From Antarcticimicrobium sp033791545 (GTDB taxonomy: Bacteria; Pseudomonadota; Alphaproteobacteria; Rhodobacterales; Rhodobacteraceae), in the NCBI GenBank assembly GCA_033791545.1, contig JASJGL010000070.1, positions 1-60,946 on the forward strand: DNA of 60,946 nucleotides. Reading direction: 5' to 3'. This document shows positions 60,908 to 60,946 of the stretch, one piece after another. The notes under the pieces are model-generated. The model was not told where the DNA came from. It did no database searches and worked only from the letters and a program-made list of their open reading frames with translations. The stretch's first letter is position 1; each line of letters begins with the position of its first letter. Made by a program: the position numbers and the translations under genes.

Positions 60908-60946
60908 AGATCGGAAGACACACCTCAGAACACCACTCACAGGTAG
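60908..60946. other. Illumina TruSeq adapter read-through at the contig end (artefact)
   Basis: From 60908 the sequence begins AGATCGGAAG, the first bases of the Illumina adapter. It continues with CACAC-TC-GAAC-CCA-TCAC spacing as in that adapter, with one missing base and a few G-to-C or T-to-A changes. The remaining bases (AGGTAG) would be index or noise. It is not genomic sequence. Confidence 0.9.

Noticed and set aside
60680..60946. A complete 88-residue truncated GntR protein ending at 60946
   Set aside because: The end is adapter sequence with low-quality bases before it, so the stop is artificial. It is the start of a normal hutC.
1..60946. tRNA, rRNA, CRISPR arrays, insertion sequences, prophage or att sites
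   Set aside because: I looked for cloverleaf-like stretches, regular spaced repeats, transposase motifs and long terminal repeats while reading and saw none I could support. Short or divergent RNA genes could be missed without a covariance search.

Overview
This is a GC-rich, densely coded window with tightly overlapping operons (many ATGA and 8-base stop/start overlaps), long antisense open frames and strong GC3 bias. Gene content fits an alphaproteobacterium of the Rhodobacterales (Roseobacter-like): a TAXI-TRAP transporter, several ABC uptake systems, a five-step hut pathway with HutF and HutG, a purU gene with a sarcosine-oxidase relic, and many small regulators beside catabolic operons. 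That placement is inferred from gene content only. I saw no rRNA, tRNA, CRISPR, phage or transposase gene. The right end (about 60908-60946) looks like Illumina adapter read-through, so the window appears to run to a contig end.

Layout. 1-834: the first codons of an exported protein, opposite an FCD-type GntR regulator. 862-6618: Lrp-type regulator (bkdR-like), divergent from a branched-chain 2-oxoacid dehydrogenase operon (E1alpha, E1beta, E2, E3) that begins with a 75-residue ACT-like protein. 6758-8245: aldehyde dehydrogenase. 8267-16002 (minus): sugar-type ABC system with two permeases, one fused to an SMP-30/strictosidine-synthase-like domain, a second SMP-30 lactonase-like gene, and a LysR regulator. 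16477-19910: 3-hydroxyisobutyrate-dehydrogenase-like oxidoreductase, an IclR remnant, RidA, PurU, then remnants of soxG and an AraC regulator. 19911-26747: TAXI-TRAP transporter with a carnitine-dehydrogenase-like enzyme, divergent from a BKACE (DUF849) and an SDR, with an IclR regulator; together a likely beta-hydroxy/beta-keto acid route.

27114-40059: a five-gene ATP-dependent ketone carboxylase operon resembling acetophenone carboxylase Apc1-5. It is followed by its likely sigma-54 activator (opposite strand), a COG0523/CobW metallochaperone GTPase and a second, divergent sigma-54 factor. I find -24/-12-like promoters (GG-N10-GC, both ending CCTGCTT) ahead of the carboxylase operon and ahead of the cobW-rpoN pair, so this looks like a self-contained sigma-54 circuit. 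40022-47526: TetR regulator with two matching 14-base operators, divergent from a Liv-type ABC transporter and an acyl-CoA ligase.

47517-60946: a long minus-strand histidine-utilisation operon (hutI, hutH, hutG, CoA-transferase, acyl-CoA dehydrogenase, hutU, polar amino-acid ABC transporter, HisC-like aminotransferase), with hutF and hutC leaving divergently. The CaiB-type CoA-transferase and acyl-CoA dehydrogenase pair between hutG and hutU has no place in known histidine breakdown. By analogy with CaiB/CaiA it could turn imidazolepropionate into urocanate through CoA thioesters. That idea and the sigma-54 carboxylase island are the most interesting leads here.
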